DNA of 64,000 bases, from contig NZ_BPFD01000017.1 in the NCBI RefSeq assembly GCF_019655335.1, positions 1 through 64,000 of the forward strand, given 5' to 3'. The notes under the pieces were generated by a model. That model was not told the origin of the DNA, made no database searches, and was given only the letters and a program-made list of their open reading frames with translations. Positions 1-8,532 of the stretch are shown one piece after another. Made by a program: the position numbers and the translations under genes. Positions within the stretch are counted from its first letter, which is position 1. Each line of letters begins with the position of its first letter. Source of the stretch: Shewanella hafniensis (lineage in GTDB: Bacteria; Pseudomonadota; Gammaproteobacteria; Enterobacterales; Shewanellaceae).

Positions 1-354
1 GCCGAAATTTGCCGATTAAATTAACCTTAAAAGCGCAAAATGAGACTTAGCTCTAACTATTAGGACGACATTTGGTAAAAACCGCTAGCTGAGCTGCAAT
101 GCACCTTAACTAAAGCTAATGCAATCATCCCATAATCGCAAGTTAGCGATTATCGCGATGAGATTTCCCCTTTGAGAATCAATAACTATTGATATCATTT
201 CTAGAAAATAGAAATGTGATCCGGTCGAGGTTTTGTTTAATTATTGAAGGAGGCGGAGAAATAAATCATTAAAAATTAAAATTTGAACCGTATATGAAAC
301 TTTATCGGGCTAACTAAGGTCTCTAAGGGTAAGCAATCAATTTTCCGAGTTATC
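1..354. other. Gene-free left edge with two inverted repeats
   Basis: I see no supportable gene here. Two short perfect inverted repeats stand out. One is ATAATCGC at 132-139 paired with GCGATTAT at 146-153. The other is ATCAATA at 178-184 paired with TATTGAT at 187-193. The first is not followed by a T run on either strand, so it does not look like a terminator. The second lies about 160 bp before the first gene and could be an operator; it does not fit a standard Fur or FNR site. The stretch presumably holds the promoter of the metal-related genes that follow. Confidence 0.4.
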
Positions 355-717
355 ATGGCTAAATTTTGGATCACCATAGCAGTGTTATTTTCGCTAATCG
401 CCCAATCGGCGATGGTGAGTGCTATGCCAACTTCAGCCAACATTAATGGCCACAGCAGTCAAACCATGCTGATGATGGATGCAGAAATGAACTGCACCAT
501 GCCAGATTGTGCTGCATCCGATTGCTTGCAACACAGCCAAGATAGTATGACAAATCATTGTCAAACCCATTGCCTATCATCACTTTACCTTGAGCCTGCA
601 GTGCTAGAACTGGCCTTCGCCAACCCAGCAAACAAGCGTATTGCCATCCAAGGCTGGGCGATGCAAACTGCCGACCTCGGGCTCACCACACCGCCTCCTA
701 ACTCCTATTCACTGTAA
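355..717 (+). CDS. Small secreted Cys/His/Met-rich protein, CopL-like
   Basis: A 120-residue protein with an N-terminal signal peptide (hydrophobic run at about residues 5-22). A short Met/Cys/His-rich stretch follows (residues about 38-75: MNCTMPDC, CLQHS, NHCQTHC). This resembles the small secreted metal-binding proteins annotated as CopL-like in copper resistance loci, but the match is by composition only. It opens a same-strand run leading to the HMBD protein and the CusBA pump, so a role in copper binding or sensing in the periplasm is an inference. The ATG has only a weak GAG ribosome site in front of it. The C-terminal 40 residues have no feature I recognise. Confidence 0.6.
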   Translation: MAKFWITIAVLFSLIAQSAMVSAMPTSANINGHSSQTMLMMDAEMNCTMPDCAASDCLQHSQDSMTNHCQTHCLSSLYLEPAVLELAFANPANKRIAIQGWAMQTADLGLTTPPPNSYSL

Positions 718-818
718 ACGTCACTCGTTTTTTACAACGTAAAACCGACTAAACACCTTAGCTTGCGCCGCTGCATATTCGCACTGCAACTAGGTACAGA
801 GAATTTTTGGAGTTTATT

Positions 819-1274
819 ATGAAAACCACTTTATTGAACAAAAGCTTACTAGGCCTTACTTTCGTTATCGATGCCTTATTAAGTAGCACCACAGTGACAG
901 CCGCCAGCTTAAAAAGTACAGAGGCGCTCAGTGTTATCAGTATCAATGGTGAACCAGCGACACCCTTTAAACCTATTCAACTCACCGCGGGAAAAGTACT
1001 GATCGAGCTAAAATATCAGGATATATTTAATTATCGCGCCGATGATAATGGCAACTGGGTTAAATCAGAACCGCTTTACTTAGTGTTGGATGTAAAGGCA
1101 AGTGACAGTTACCAAATCACGCCGCCAAACATAATGACTGAAACTGAAGCGCGCCAATTTATTAAATATCCAACGATTCAACTCAGTATTAATGGTGATA
1201 GAGCGGGCGAATACCCATTGCAAAACCACAGCCAACTGATGGCGAAAATGCTCGTCAGCAATCCTGCATTCTAA
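819..1274 (+). CDS. Secreted DUF2057 (YccT)-like protein
   Basis: A 151-residue protein with a signal peptide ending near the TVTAA segment. The body resembles the DUF2057/YccT family: an early strand-rich segment with the phrase VISINGEPATPF, then a segment with ITPPNIMTETEARQFIKYP that parallels the family's EREANHF region. The family has no firmly known biochemical role. I chose the ATG at 819 rather than the TTG at 807 because GGAG at 809-812 sits 6 bases before it. It lies between two metal-binding-type genes, but nothing in its own sequence is Cys- or Met-rich, so a metal role is only guessed from position. Confidence 0.55.
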   Translation: MKTTLLNKSLLGLTFVIDALLSSTTVTAASLKSTEALSVISINGEPATPFKPIQLTAGKVLIELKYQDIFNYRADDNGNWVKSEPLYLVLDVKASDSYQITPPNIMTETEARQFIKYPTIQLSINGDRAGEYPLQNHSQLMAKMLVSNPAF

Positions 1275-1310
1275 TTTAGATAAGCAAAATATTTAATTTG
1301 AGGCATGTGC

Positions 1311-1341
1311 TTAAATGTGAGTTAAATCATTACAGCATAAT
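1311..1341 (+). promoter_or_regulatory. Possible CRP-like site and -10 box
   Basis: TGTGA-N6-TCATT at 1316-1331 matches 8 of 10 positions of the CRP half-sites TGTGA/TCACA. A CATAAT hexamer at 1336-1341 could be a -10 box. Transcription would then start near 1348, leaving a leader of about 35 bases before the ATG at 1384. This is weak evidence resting on a single imperfect site. Confidence 0.3.
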
Positions 1342-1383
1342 GCCTCTATGCTAGAATCGAGCCGTTCATCATTTGGAATACTT

Positions 1384-1821
1384 ATGCATCACACACTCGG
1401 TCGTTACTTTTTAGTCATGTTCACTTTACTCGCACTCGTCGGGCAAAGTGTTGTGTCTAATGGTCACGCCATGGTGCCACACACTATGGATATGAGTGCG
1501 ATGAATCATGAAGCTTCCTCCCAAATGCACCATGCTGCCATGATGCAGATGAACACTGAGAACCCTTCTGACTCACATTCAATGGCCAACGCGGATTGCT
1601 GCAACGATAAAATGCTTCCCGGCGCGAAACAGCATTGCTGTGATGGCACCACATCATGTTCAAATGATTGTGGTCATTGTTTGACGATTTCAGTCGCTGG
1701 CACTCTATTCAGCCCACACCTCTGGCCAAGTGTGAGCATGAGCGATACTGCAATGGCCACTCCTATGCCTCATTTCCACTCGATCTCTTTGTCTTCGGCC
1801 TTTAAACCACCGATAGCCTAG
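1384..1821 (+). CDS. Secreted Met/His/Cys-rich metal-binding protein, CopL-like
   Basis: A 145-residue protein. After a hydrophobic signal segment (HTLGRYFLVMFTLLALVGQS) comes a Met/His-rich stretch with many MxxM, HxxM and HH pairs. It is followed by a Cys-rich cluster (ADCCND, QHCCDG, SCSNDCGHC). The tail is hydrophobic and unremarkable. Composition and position just before the HMBD and CusBA genes suggest periplasmic copper binding, as proposed for CopL-like proteins. The function is inferred, not shown. An ATG at 1348 is also in frame, but the start at 1384 has GGAA a few bases upstream and puts the signal peptide at the N terminus. Confidence 0.6.
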   Translation: MHHTLGRYFLVMFTLLALVGQSVVSNGHAMVPHTMDMSAMNHEASSQMHHAAMMQMNTENPSDSHSMANADCCNDKMLPGAKQHCCDGTTSCSNDCGHCLTISVAGTLFSPHLWPSVSMSDTAMATPMPHFHSISLSSAFKPPIA

Positions 1822-2089
1822 GCCTACTTTGCGCTTAATGGGTAAATCGCCCTTAAAGAAGCCAAGCTAAAACGACAATCCAGTTAGCCCTAAGCTAACA
1901 CCCAAATTAGCCGTTTATTGTGGTGCCTTATCGTTAAATCGTGCACCAGAGTCTCGCAAAACGTTGATAACTGAGCCGAATGCCAAGTTGTGGCATTAAT
2001 CCGTCTATCAAAGCGAACCGCTTTGATCTGCTGTGCTCACAGACGTTTATGCGCTCATATTCGGCCGTTAATCCGATGGAGTGAATAAT

Positions 2090-2350
2090 ATGAAAACCCT
2101 AACTAATCTCGCCTTAATTGCATTCTTGCTGACCAGCACTAACGTGTTTGCCACAGCTACGCCGCACGAACATCAACACGACAATGCAAATCCGCAGCAA
2201 CAAGCACAAACCTATGTTTGCCCTATGCACCCCGAAGTAACAGGCACTAAAGGCGATTCCTGCCCTAAATGTGGTATGGATTTAGAGCCAAAAGCGACGG
2301 AAGCAAAAACAGCTGAAGGTGCGATGCACAACGCGCACGAACACCACTAA
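2090..2350 (+). CDS. Small periplasmic heavy-metal-binding-domain (HMBD) protein
   Basis: An 86-residue protein with a signal peptide (TLTNLALIAFLLTSTNVFA). One heavy-metal-binding domain follows, recognisable by YVCPMHPEVTG then CPKCGMDLEP, the YxCPMHP...CPxCGMxL pattern seen in copper/silver RND adaptors. Flanking His residues (HEHQHD near the start, HNAHEHH at the end) add further possible metal ligands. The start at 2090 is preferred over the GTG at 2081, which overlaps the ATGGAG ribosome site. It ends 21 bp before the CusB-like adaptor and is probably co-transcribed with it. It may act as a periplasmic copper chaperone feeding the pump; this is inference from domain and context. Confidence 0.8.
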   Translation: MKTLTNLALIAFLLTSTNVFATATPHEHQHDNANPQQQAQTYVCPMHPEVTGTKGDSCPKCGMDLEPKATEAKTAEGAMHNAHEHH

Positions 2351-2371
2351 GCTAGGCTGGAGATGAGGCAT

Positions 2372-3916
2372 ATGAACCAATTTAATACCGCAAAAAAGCA
2401 GGCCCCTAAGGCCGTACTGATCTTGAGTAGCTTACTCATCAGTACGACTTGGCTGAGCCATGCCCAACTGGCGAGCACACAAGAACCCGTTGCGACCGAA
2501 GCTGCAGTGACACAATCCGCCACTGCACCTAAAAACAACCCGTTAAATCAAGTGAAAACCTACACTTGCCCTATGCACCCCGAAGTGATCAGCCATGAGC
2601 CCGGTCGCTGCCCTAAGTGCAATATGTTTTTGGTCGAAAAACTCGATGCCGAGAGCCCTGCTGCCGAGCATGCACAGCATCAAGCCGCCGATCATCAGGC
2701 CTCTGAGCATGGGCAAACCTCTGCTGCCAAGGCTTCGAGTCAAGTATTTGATACTCCTGCACTTAAGGCCGACAGTTTAGTTAAAACCCAAAATAACGTG
2801 ACAACAATCAAGTACGTTTGCCCTATGCATGCCCACATTATTAGTGATGTCCCAGGCACTTGCCCTATCTGCGGTATGAACTTAGAAAAAGTTGAAACGG
2901 GCGGCAATACCCAAGAAATCAACATCAATGTTTCCGGCAGTATGCAGCAAGCGTTGGCGTTAAAGGTGGCCAAGGTTGAACGCGACACACTGTGGAAATT
3001 CGTCGAAACCGTCGGTCAAATCGACTATGACGAAAGCCAGATCACCCATATCCATGCCCGTGTTACCGGCTGGATTGAAAAGCTGATGATCAAATCCGTG
3101 GGTGATACCGTCAAGAAAGACCAGCTAATCTATGAGATCTACTCCCCCGATTTAATCAACGCCCAAGATGACTACCTGCTTGCGATAGACACAGCTAAAG
3201 CAAACGGCCAAGGTCGCTACAAAGATTTGGTGCGTAATGCGGGCTTACGCTTATCTTTCCTCGGTTTTAACGACAAACAAATCAAACAATTAGCGGAATC
3301 ACATCAAACTCAATATCGGGTACCTTTCTACGCCAAAGAAGACGGCATAGTGAAAGCCCTCGATGTTCGCGATGGCATGTATATCCAACCGTCAACCGAA
3401 GTCATGTCTGTGGTGGATCTGTCTAAAGTCTGGGTGATTGCCGACGTATTTGAGAATGAGCAAAGCTGGATTGCCAAAGGTCAGAAGGCCGAAGTCGCCG
3501 TCCCCGCCATGAATATCAGCGGCGTCGAAGGCACAATCGATTACATCTACCCTGAACTTGATCCTGTCACTCGCAGCCTGCGAGTACGAGTGGTGCTCAA
3601 CAATAACGACGTCGATTTAAGACCTAAAACCCTCGCCAAAGTCTCACTATTTGGTGGCCCGAATAGAGATGTGCTAGTGATCCCGCAGGAAGCTTTAATC
3701 CAAACGGGTAAAGAAAACCGCGTAATCGTTAAGCAAAGCGACGACAGCTTTACTGCCAAGGCCGTAACCGTCGGCATGATGAGCCAAGGCAAGGCCGAGA
3801 TTATTTCAGGCCTGGATGAAGGTGAACGTGTGGTGATTTCGGGGCAATTTTTACTCGACTCTGAAGCCAGCCTCAAGGGCAGTTTAATGCGTTTAAGCAG
3901 CGGTCATCAGCACTAG
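2372..3916 (+). CDS. cusB: CusB/CzcB-like RND periplasmic adaptor with two HMBD domains
   Basis: A 514-residue membrane fusion protein linking the inner-membrane pump to an outer-membrane channel. It has an N-terminal membrane or signal segment. Two heavy-metal-binding domains follow, at about residues 62-89 (YTCPMHPE...CPKCNM, with N in place of the usual G) and 146-173 (YVCPMHAH...CPICGM), separated by a His-rich linker. The CusB-type body (barrel-sandwich, hairpin, beta-barrel) takes up the rest. It is longer than E. coli CusB (about 400 residues) because of the extra domains. The start at 2372 has GGAG 9 bases upstream; the ATG at 2363 would be too close to it. It precedes the pump gene by 9 bp. 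No CusC-type outer-membrane factor is in this block. Confidence 0.88.
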   Translation: MNQFNTAKKQAPKAVLILSSLLISTTWLSHAQLASTQEPVATEAAVTQSATAPKNNPLNQVKTYTCPMHPEVISHEPGRCPKCNMFLVEKLDAESPAAEHAQHQAADHQASEHGQTSAAKASSQVFDTPALKADSLVKTQNNVTTIKYVCPMHAHIISDVPGTCPICGMNLEKVETGGNTQEININVSGSMQQALALKVAKVERDTLWKFVETVGQIDYDESQITHIHARVTGWIEKLMIKSVGDTVKKDQLIYEIYSPDLINAQDDYLLAIDTAKANGQGRYKDLVRNAGLRLSFLGFNDKQIKQLAESHQTQYRVPFYAKEDGIVKALDVRDGMYIQPSTEVMSVVDLSKVWVIADVFENEQSWIAKGQKAEVAVPAMNISGVEGTIDYIYPELDPVTRSLRVRVVLNNNDVDLRPKTLAKVSLFGGPNRDVLVIPQEALIQTGKENRVIVKQSDDSFTAKAVTVGMMSQGKAEIISGLDEGERVVISGQFLLDSEASLKGSLMRLSSGHQH

Positions 3917-3925
3917 GAGCGCGTT

Positions 3926-6900
3926 ATGTTGAAATATATTATCGAGGCGTCCATCAGGCAGCGATTTATGGTGTTGATTATCGCCATCATGATCACTGTT
4001 TGGGGCGTACAGGAGCTGCGCAAAACGCCGCTCGATGCGCTGCCGGATTTATCCGATGTGCAAGTGATCATTAAAACCCCTTATCCTGGTCAAGCGCCAA
4101 AATTGGTTGAAGAACAAGTGACTTATCCCTTGTCGACCGCCATGTTAGCTGTACCTGGTGCCAAAACCGTGCGTGGTTATTCCATGTTCGGCGACTCCTA
4201 CGTTTATGTGATTTTTGAAGATGGCACCGACATTTACTGGGCTCGCTCACGGGTGCTTGAATACCTAAGTCAGATCAGCAGCCGTTTACCACAAAATGTG
4301 CAACCTTCCCTCGGCCCCGATGCATCTGGCGTCGGTTGGGTGTTTGAATATGCGCTAGTCGATCGCTCCGGCAATTTAGATTTATCGCAACTCAAGAGTC
4401 TGCAGGATTGGTATCTCAAGCTAGAGCTGCAAAGCGTAGCGGGCGTGTCTGAAGTCGCCACTGTCGGCGGCATGGAGCAAACCTATCAGATAGTGCTCGA
4501 GCCCGATAAAATGGCGATCTACAAGCTGGATATCGCCACCATTAAGCAAGCCATAGACAAAGCCAACAGCGAAGCGGGCGGCTCAGTGATCGAGATGGCC
4601 GAAGCTGAATACATGGTGCGCGCCAAAGGCTATCGCCAGACGCTAGAGGATTTCCGTGAAATCCCCCTTGGCATCACTAGCCCTTCTGGCACAGGTTTAA
4701 CCCTCAAAGATGTTGCCACTGTGCGTAAAGGCCCAGCCTCTCGCCGCGGCATTGCCGAACTCGACGGCGAAGGCGAAGTCGTTGGCGGCATTGTGGTGAT
4801 GCGTTACGGCGAAAACGCCCTAGCGACAATTGATGCGGTGAAAGCAAAACTCGAAGAACTCAAGGCAGGTTTACCCGATGGGGTGGAGATTATCCCCACC
4901 TATGACAGATCTCACTTGATTCTTAAGTCCGTCGACAACCTATTTAGCAAGGTCGTCGAAGAAATGTTGGTGGTCGGCTTAGTCTGCTTGCTGTTTTTAC
5001 TGCATGCGCGCTCGACACTCGTGGCCGTGATCACCCTGCCGCTATCCATCCTTATCGCCTTTATCGTGATGAATAAGATGGGTGTTAACGCCAATATCAT
5101 GAGCCTTGGCGGTATCGCCATTGCTATCGGCGCCGTGGTGGATGGCGCGATTGTGATGATCGAAAACTTGCACAAGCATTTAGAGCATTTTAAAGCGGAA
5201 CATGAGCGCGAACCCGATACAAAAGAGCATTGGCGCATCGTCACCGAGGCCTCGATTGAAGTCGGCCCTGCGCTATTTTTCTCATTAATTATTATCACCT
5301 TAAGCTTTGTACCTGTGTTTGCACTCGAGGCGCAGGAAGGTCGATTATTCGCGCCATTGGCCTACACTAAAACCTTCGCCATGGCAGCGGCGGCCTTTTT
5401 ATCCATTACCTTAGTGCCGATTTTGATGGGTTACTTTATTCGCGGCAAAATCCCCAGCGAACGCAGCAATCCCATCAGCCGTTTCTTGATCGCGATTTAT
5501 CAACCGTCACTCAAACTGGTACTTAAATTTCCTAAAGTCACCCTGATGTTAGCCTTAGTCGCGCTGGCCAGCGCTTGGTATCCTATGACCCGCATGGGCA
5601 GCGAGTTTATGCCCGCCCTCGAAGAAGGCGATTTACTCTACATGCCAACGGCATTGCCCGGCATCAGTGCCAGCAAGGCCGCCGAAGTGTTGCAGCAAAC
5701 CGACCGGTTAATCAAAACCGTGCCCGAAGTAGCCCGCGTGTTTGGCAAAGTAGGCCGCGCCGAAACCGCGACCGACCCCGCGCCGCTGACCATGCTTGAA
5801 ACCACTATCATGCTTAAACCCCATGACGAATGGCGTGAAGGCATGACGCTGGACGGCATCATTGCCCAGCTACAGCAAACCGTCAAAGTACCAGGACTCA
5901 CCAATGCTTGGGTGCAACCCATCAAGACCCGTATCGACATGCTCTCGACGGGAATAAAAACCCCTGTCGGCATAAAAATCACCGGTGCCGATGTTAACGA
6001 GTTACAAAGTCTAGGCACTAAGATTGAAGCTATCTTAAGCAAAGTGCCGCACACTAAGTCGGCTTATGCTGAGCGAAGTGGCGGCGGGCGTTATATCGAT
6101 ATCAGTCCGAAACTGGATGTAGCCGCACGTTACGGTATGACGTTGCAGGATATTCAAGATGTGGTGCGTTACGCCATCGGCGGTATGGACATTGGCGAGT
6201 CGGTGCAAGGCGCCGAACGCTATCCTATCAACCTGCGTTATCCCCGTGAGCTGCGCGACAATATTGAGAAACTGCGCGAGCTGCCCGTGATCACTAAGTC
6301 AGGGCATTATCTGCCGCTACGTAACTTGGCCGACATCGAAATTAACGATGGCGCGCCTATGTTAAAGAGTGAGAATGGCCGCTTAATCTCTTGGGTGTTT
6401 ATCGATATCGAGGGCACCTCTATCGGTGAGTATATCGCCAGCGCGAAAACTGCCTTAGACGCTGAACTCGTCGTCCCGCCCCGTTACAGCTATAGCTTTG
6501 CGGGTCAGTACGAATATATGCAAAGAGTCGATGCTAAGCTTAAACAAGTGATCCCTATGGCGTTAGCCGTGATCTTCATCCTGCTGATGATGACCTTCGG
6601 CTCCACCATTCAAGCCAGCATTATTATGCTAAGCCTCCCCTTCGCATTGGTCGGTAGCACTTGGTTGTTGTATCTGCTGGATTACAACATCTCAGTGGCC
6701 GTCGCTGTCGGTATGATTGCCTTAGCGGGTGTCGCCGCCGAGTTTGGAGTGGTGATGTTGGTGTACCTCAATAACGCCATCAAACACAGGCAAGAAAAAG
6801 ATAATTACCACAGCGTCAATGACTTGAAAGAAGCCTTAATTGAAGGTGCTGTGATGCGGATCCGCCCCAAAGCGATGACAGTGGCAACCATCTTCTTCGG

Positions 6901-7075
6901 CCTACTGCCCATTATGTGGGGCGCGGGTTCGGGTAACGATGTAATGCAAAAAATCGCCGCACCTATGGTAGGCGGTATGGTCACAGCGCCCATACTGTCG
7001 CTGTTTTTCCTGCCTGCACTCTATCTACTGATTTACTCGCGTAAATTAAACAAAGATGCTGCGCACGTAAGTTAA
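3926..7075 (+). CDS. cusA: CusA-type copper/silver RND efflux pump
   Basis: A 1049-residue inner-membrane RND transporter, the normal length for heavy-metal efflux (HME) pumps. It exports metal ions from periplasm or cytoplasm in exchange for protons, as a trimer with the upstream adaptor. The N-terminal helix, two large periplasmic loops and two groups of membrane helices are evident. The three Met residues known in E. coli CusA to bind Cu(I)/Ag(I) are conserved at the same numbers: M573 (LLYM), M623 (APLTM) and M672 (RIDML). The proton-relay Asp lies in AVVDGAIVMIEN. This supports monovalent copper/silver rather than zinc/cobalt as substrate. A hairpin terminator follows directly. Confidence 0.93.
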   Translation: MLKYIIEASIRQRFMVLIIAIMITVWGVQELRKTPLDALPDLSDVQVIIKTPYPGQAPKLVEEQVTYPLSTAMLAVPGAKTVRGYSMFGDSYVYVIFEDGTDIYWARSRVLEYLSQISSRLPQNVQPSLGPDASGVGWVFEYALVDRSGNLDLSQLKSLQDWYLKLELQSVAGVSEVATVGGMEQTYQIVLEPDKMAIYKLDIATIKQAIDKANSEAGGSVIEMAEAEYMVRAKGYRQTLEDFREIPLGITSPSGTGLTLKDVATVRKGPASRRGIAELDGEGEVVGGIVVMRYGENALATIDAVKAKLEELKAGLPDGVEIIPTYDRSHLILKSVDNLFSKVVEEMLVVGLVCLLFLLHARSTLVAVITLPLSILIAFIVMNKMGVNANIMSLGGIAIAIGAVVDGAIVMIENLHKHLEHFKAEHEREPDTKEHWRIVTEASIEVGPALFFSLIIITLSFVPVFALEAQEGRLFAPLAYTKTFAMAAAAFLSITLVPILMGYFIRGKIPSERSNPISRFLIAIYQPSLKLVLKFPKVTLMLALVALASAWYPMTRMGSEFMPALEEGDLLYMPTALPGISASKAAEVLQQTDRLIKTVPEVARVFGKVGRAETATDPAPLTMLETTIMLKPHDEWREGMTLDGIIAQLQQTVKVPGLTNAWVQPIKTRIDMLSTGIKTPVGIKITGADVNELQSLGTKIEAILSKVPHTKSAYAERSGGGRYIDISPKLDVAARYGMTLQDIQDVVRYAIGGMDIGESVQGAERYPINLRYPRELRDNIEKLRELPVITKSGHYLPLRNLADIEINDGAPMLKSENGRLISWVFIDIEGTSIGEYIASAKTALDAELVVPPRYSYSFAGQYEYMQRVDAKLKQVIPMALAVIFILLMMTFGSTIQASIIMLSLPFALVGSTWLLYLLDYNISVAVAVGMIALAGVAAEFGVVMLVYLNNAIKHRQEKDNYHSVNDLKEALIEGAVMRIRPKAMTVATIFFGLLPIMWGAGSGNDVMQKIAAPMVGGMVTAPILSLFFLPALYLLIYSRKLNKDAAHVS

Positions 7076-7093
7076 CGGCAAGAGAGCACCCAT

Positions 7094-7132
7094 AAAAATC
7101 CCCTCAAGCTATTAGGGTTTGAGGGGATTTTT
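7094..7132 (+). terminator. Rho-independent terminator after cusA
   Basis: The arms AAAATCCCCTCAA and TTGAGGGGATTTT form a stem around a short loop and end in TTTTT. It lies 18 bp past the pump stop codon and ends the copper block transcript. The A-rich left arm would also allow some termination from the other strand. Confidence 0.85.
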
Positions 7133-7283
7133 CATTCAATCAGATTAAAAATCTAATTTAGCAGCCGTGCTACACATCACTCTGAGTAAAATAAGCCTCT
7201 TAGTTTATAACGCTTATGTGTACCATTAACTTAGCGCACCACAGGATTGACCCGACTTACTGCAGCAGAAAGGATTCCATCAC

Positions 7284-8453
7284 ATGATTAAGCCATTTTG
7301 TTTGACCATCCGCCGGATATGGCCGCAAGCACTTTCCCTTAAAAGCCTATCGCGTACGTTATTTGCGGCGTTCGGTTTATGCGCTGCGCTAATGATTTCA
7401 GCAGCACCTGCCTTTGCCGCGCCCGCGACCGGTGAGTTTGTTGCCGATAAACGCTGTGAGCTATTTCAATCGAAAAATAAGCAGACGAATCCAGATCAAT
7501 GGCAGAGCAATATTGGTGAGCGCTATCCGGTACTCGAAATCCTCGGCAACAGCGCTAAACCTGACTGGCTACGAGTACGCACCAACGCAATGAAGTCTCC
7601 CATGCGGTGGATTAGTGGCGATTGTGGTCAGTATCTGTCTAATATTGCAGGCAGTAATGTATCGACACCTGCAACAGCGGTAGAACCCGCGCAAACCACC
7701 ACGGCATCGGACATTAAAGCCAAAAGCCGAGATAGCCTTAAAGAGCATGGCAGACCAGAGAAACGCCAAGGAGATCAATGCCAAATCGGCGGTGAATTTG
7801 ACGCCAACGTGCTGGCCTTAAGCTGGCAAAGTACCTTTTGTGAACTCTATGGCCGCCGCAAAGCCGAATGTCGCGCCCTCAGCCAAACGCCTGAATCGAG
7901 CCAGTGGCAACACTTCAGCCTGCACGGACTGTGGCCGAATAAACAACAATGCGGCACGCGTTACGGTTATTGCAGCACTGTCAAACTACAACCAAATGAT
8001 TTCTGTACTTATCCTGAGTTTGAACTGAATCCATCTGTGCGCAAAAATTTAGAAGAAGTCATGCCAAGCGCCCAATATGGCACCTGTTTAGAACGCCACG
8101 AATGGTGGAAACACGGCACTTGCCGTAGCCAAGATCCTAACGAGTACTTTTTGCTGGCAGCCCAGCTGACCCAAGCCGTAAACGCCTCGGCATGGGTGCA
8201 AAAGTATATTCATGACAACATAGGTAAGAGTGTCAGTAAAAGTGAACTAAACCAAAGCTTTGACAGCAGTTTTGGTCAAGGTGCTCACGTTAAAATGAGC
8301 CTAGAATGTGGCAAGGGATTACTGAGTGAAATCCGCATTAACTTGCCCGAGGTCATTAAAGCCTCAGACTCCTTACCTAGTCTACTCGCCAAAGCAAGTA
8401 AAGCAGGCAGAGGCTCCTGCCCTGAGACAATCATGATTGATAATGCTAATTAA
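7284..8453 (+). CDS. Secreted ribonuclease T2 family protein with N-terminal extension
   Basis: A 389-residue protein. A long signal region ends near SAAPAFAAPA. About 100 residues then include a beta-rich, SH3-like stretch (VADKRCELFQ...WLRVRT...RWISGDCG). The RNase T2 catalytic domain follows at about residues 160-385. Both conserved active-site segments are present: HFSLHGLWP (CAS I) and HEWWKHGTC (CAS II), each with its catalytic His. The enzyme should cut single-stranded RNA through a 2',3'-cyclic phosphate, in the periplasm or outside the cell. Many Cys residues suit a disulfide-bonded secreted enzyme. AAAGGA lies upstream of the ATG. It is a single gene between two terminators. Confidence 0.88.
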   Translation: MIKPFCLTIRRIWPQALSLKSLSRTLFAAFGLCAALMISAAPAFAAPATGEFVADKRCELFQSKNKQTNPDQWQSNIGERYPVLEILGNSAKPDWLRVRTNAMKSPMRWISGDCGQYLSNIAGSNVSTPATAVEPAQTTTASDIKAKSRDSLKEHGRPEKRQGDQCQIGGEFDANVLALSWQSTFCELYGRRKAECRALSQTPESSQWQHFSLHGLWPNKQQCGTRYGYCSTVKLQPNDFCTYPEFELNPSVRKNLEEVMPSAQYGTCLERHEWWKHGTCRSQDPNEYFLLAAQLTQAVNASAWVQKYIHDNIGKSVSKSELNQSFDSSFGQGAHVKMSLECGKGLLSEIRINLPEVIKASDSLPSLLAKASKAGRGSCPETIMIDNAN

Positions 8454-8471
8454 ACAAATGGTTAGACGAAT

Positions 8472-8500
8472 AAAAACGGCGACTGAGTGTCGCCGTTTTT
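8472..8500 (+). terminator. Terminator after RNase T2 gene
   Basis: AAAAACGGCGAC and GTCGCCGTTTTT pair around a short loop and end in five T. The symmetric A/T flanks make it usable from both directions, which fits the convergent VOC gene ending at 8533. Confidence 0.85.
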
Positions 8501-8532
8501 AATCTTAAATATGACTCGTCCTAAATATGGCC

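Noticed and set aside
132..153. Hairpin ATAATCGC/GCGATTAT as a terminator
   Set aside because: There is no T run on either side and no gene visible in the window that would end there.
807..818. TTG start for the DUF2057-like gene
   Set aside because: GGAG at 809-812 is the ribosome site for the ATG at 819 and would lie inside the coding region if TTG were used.
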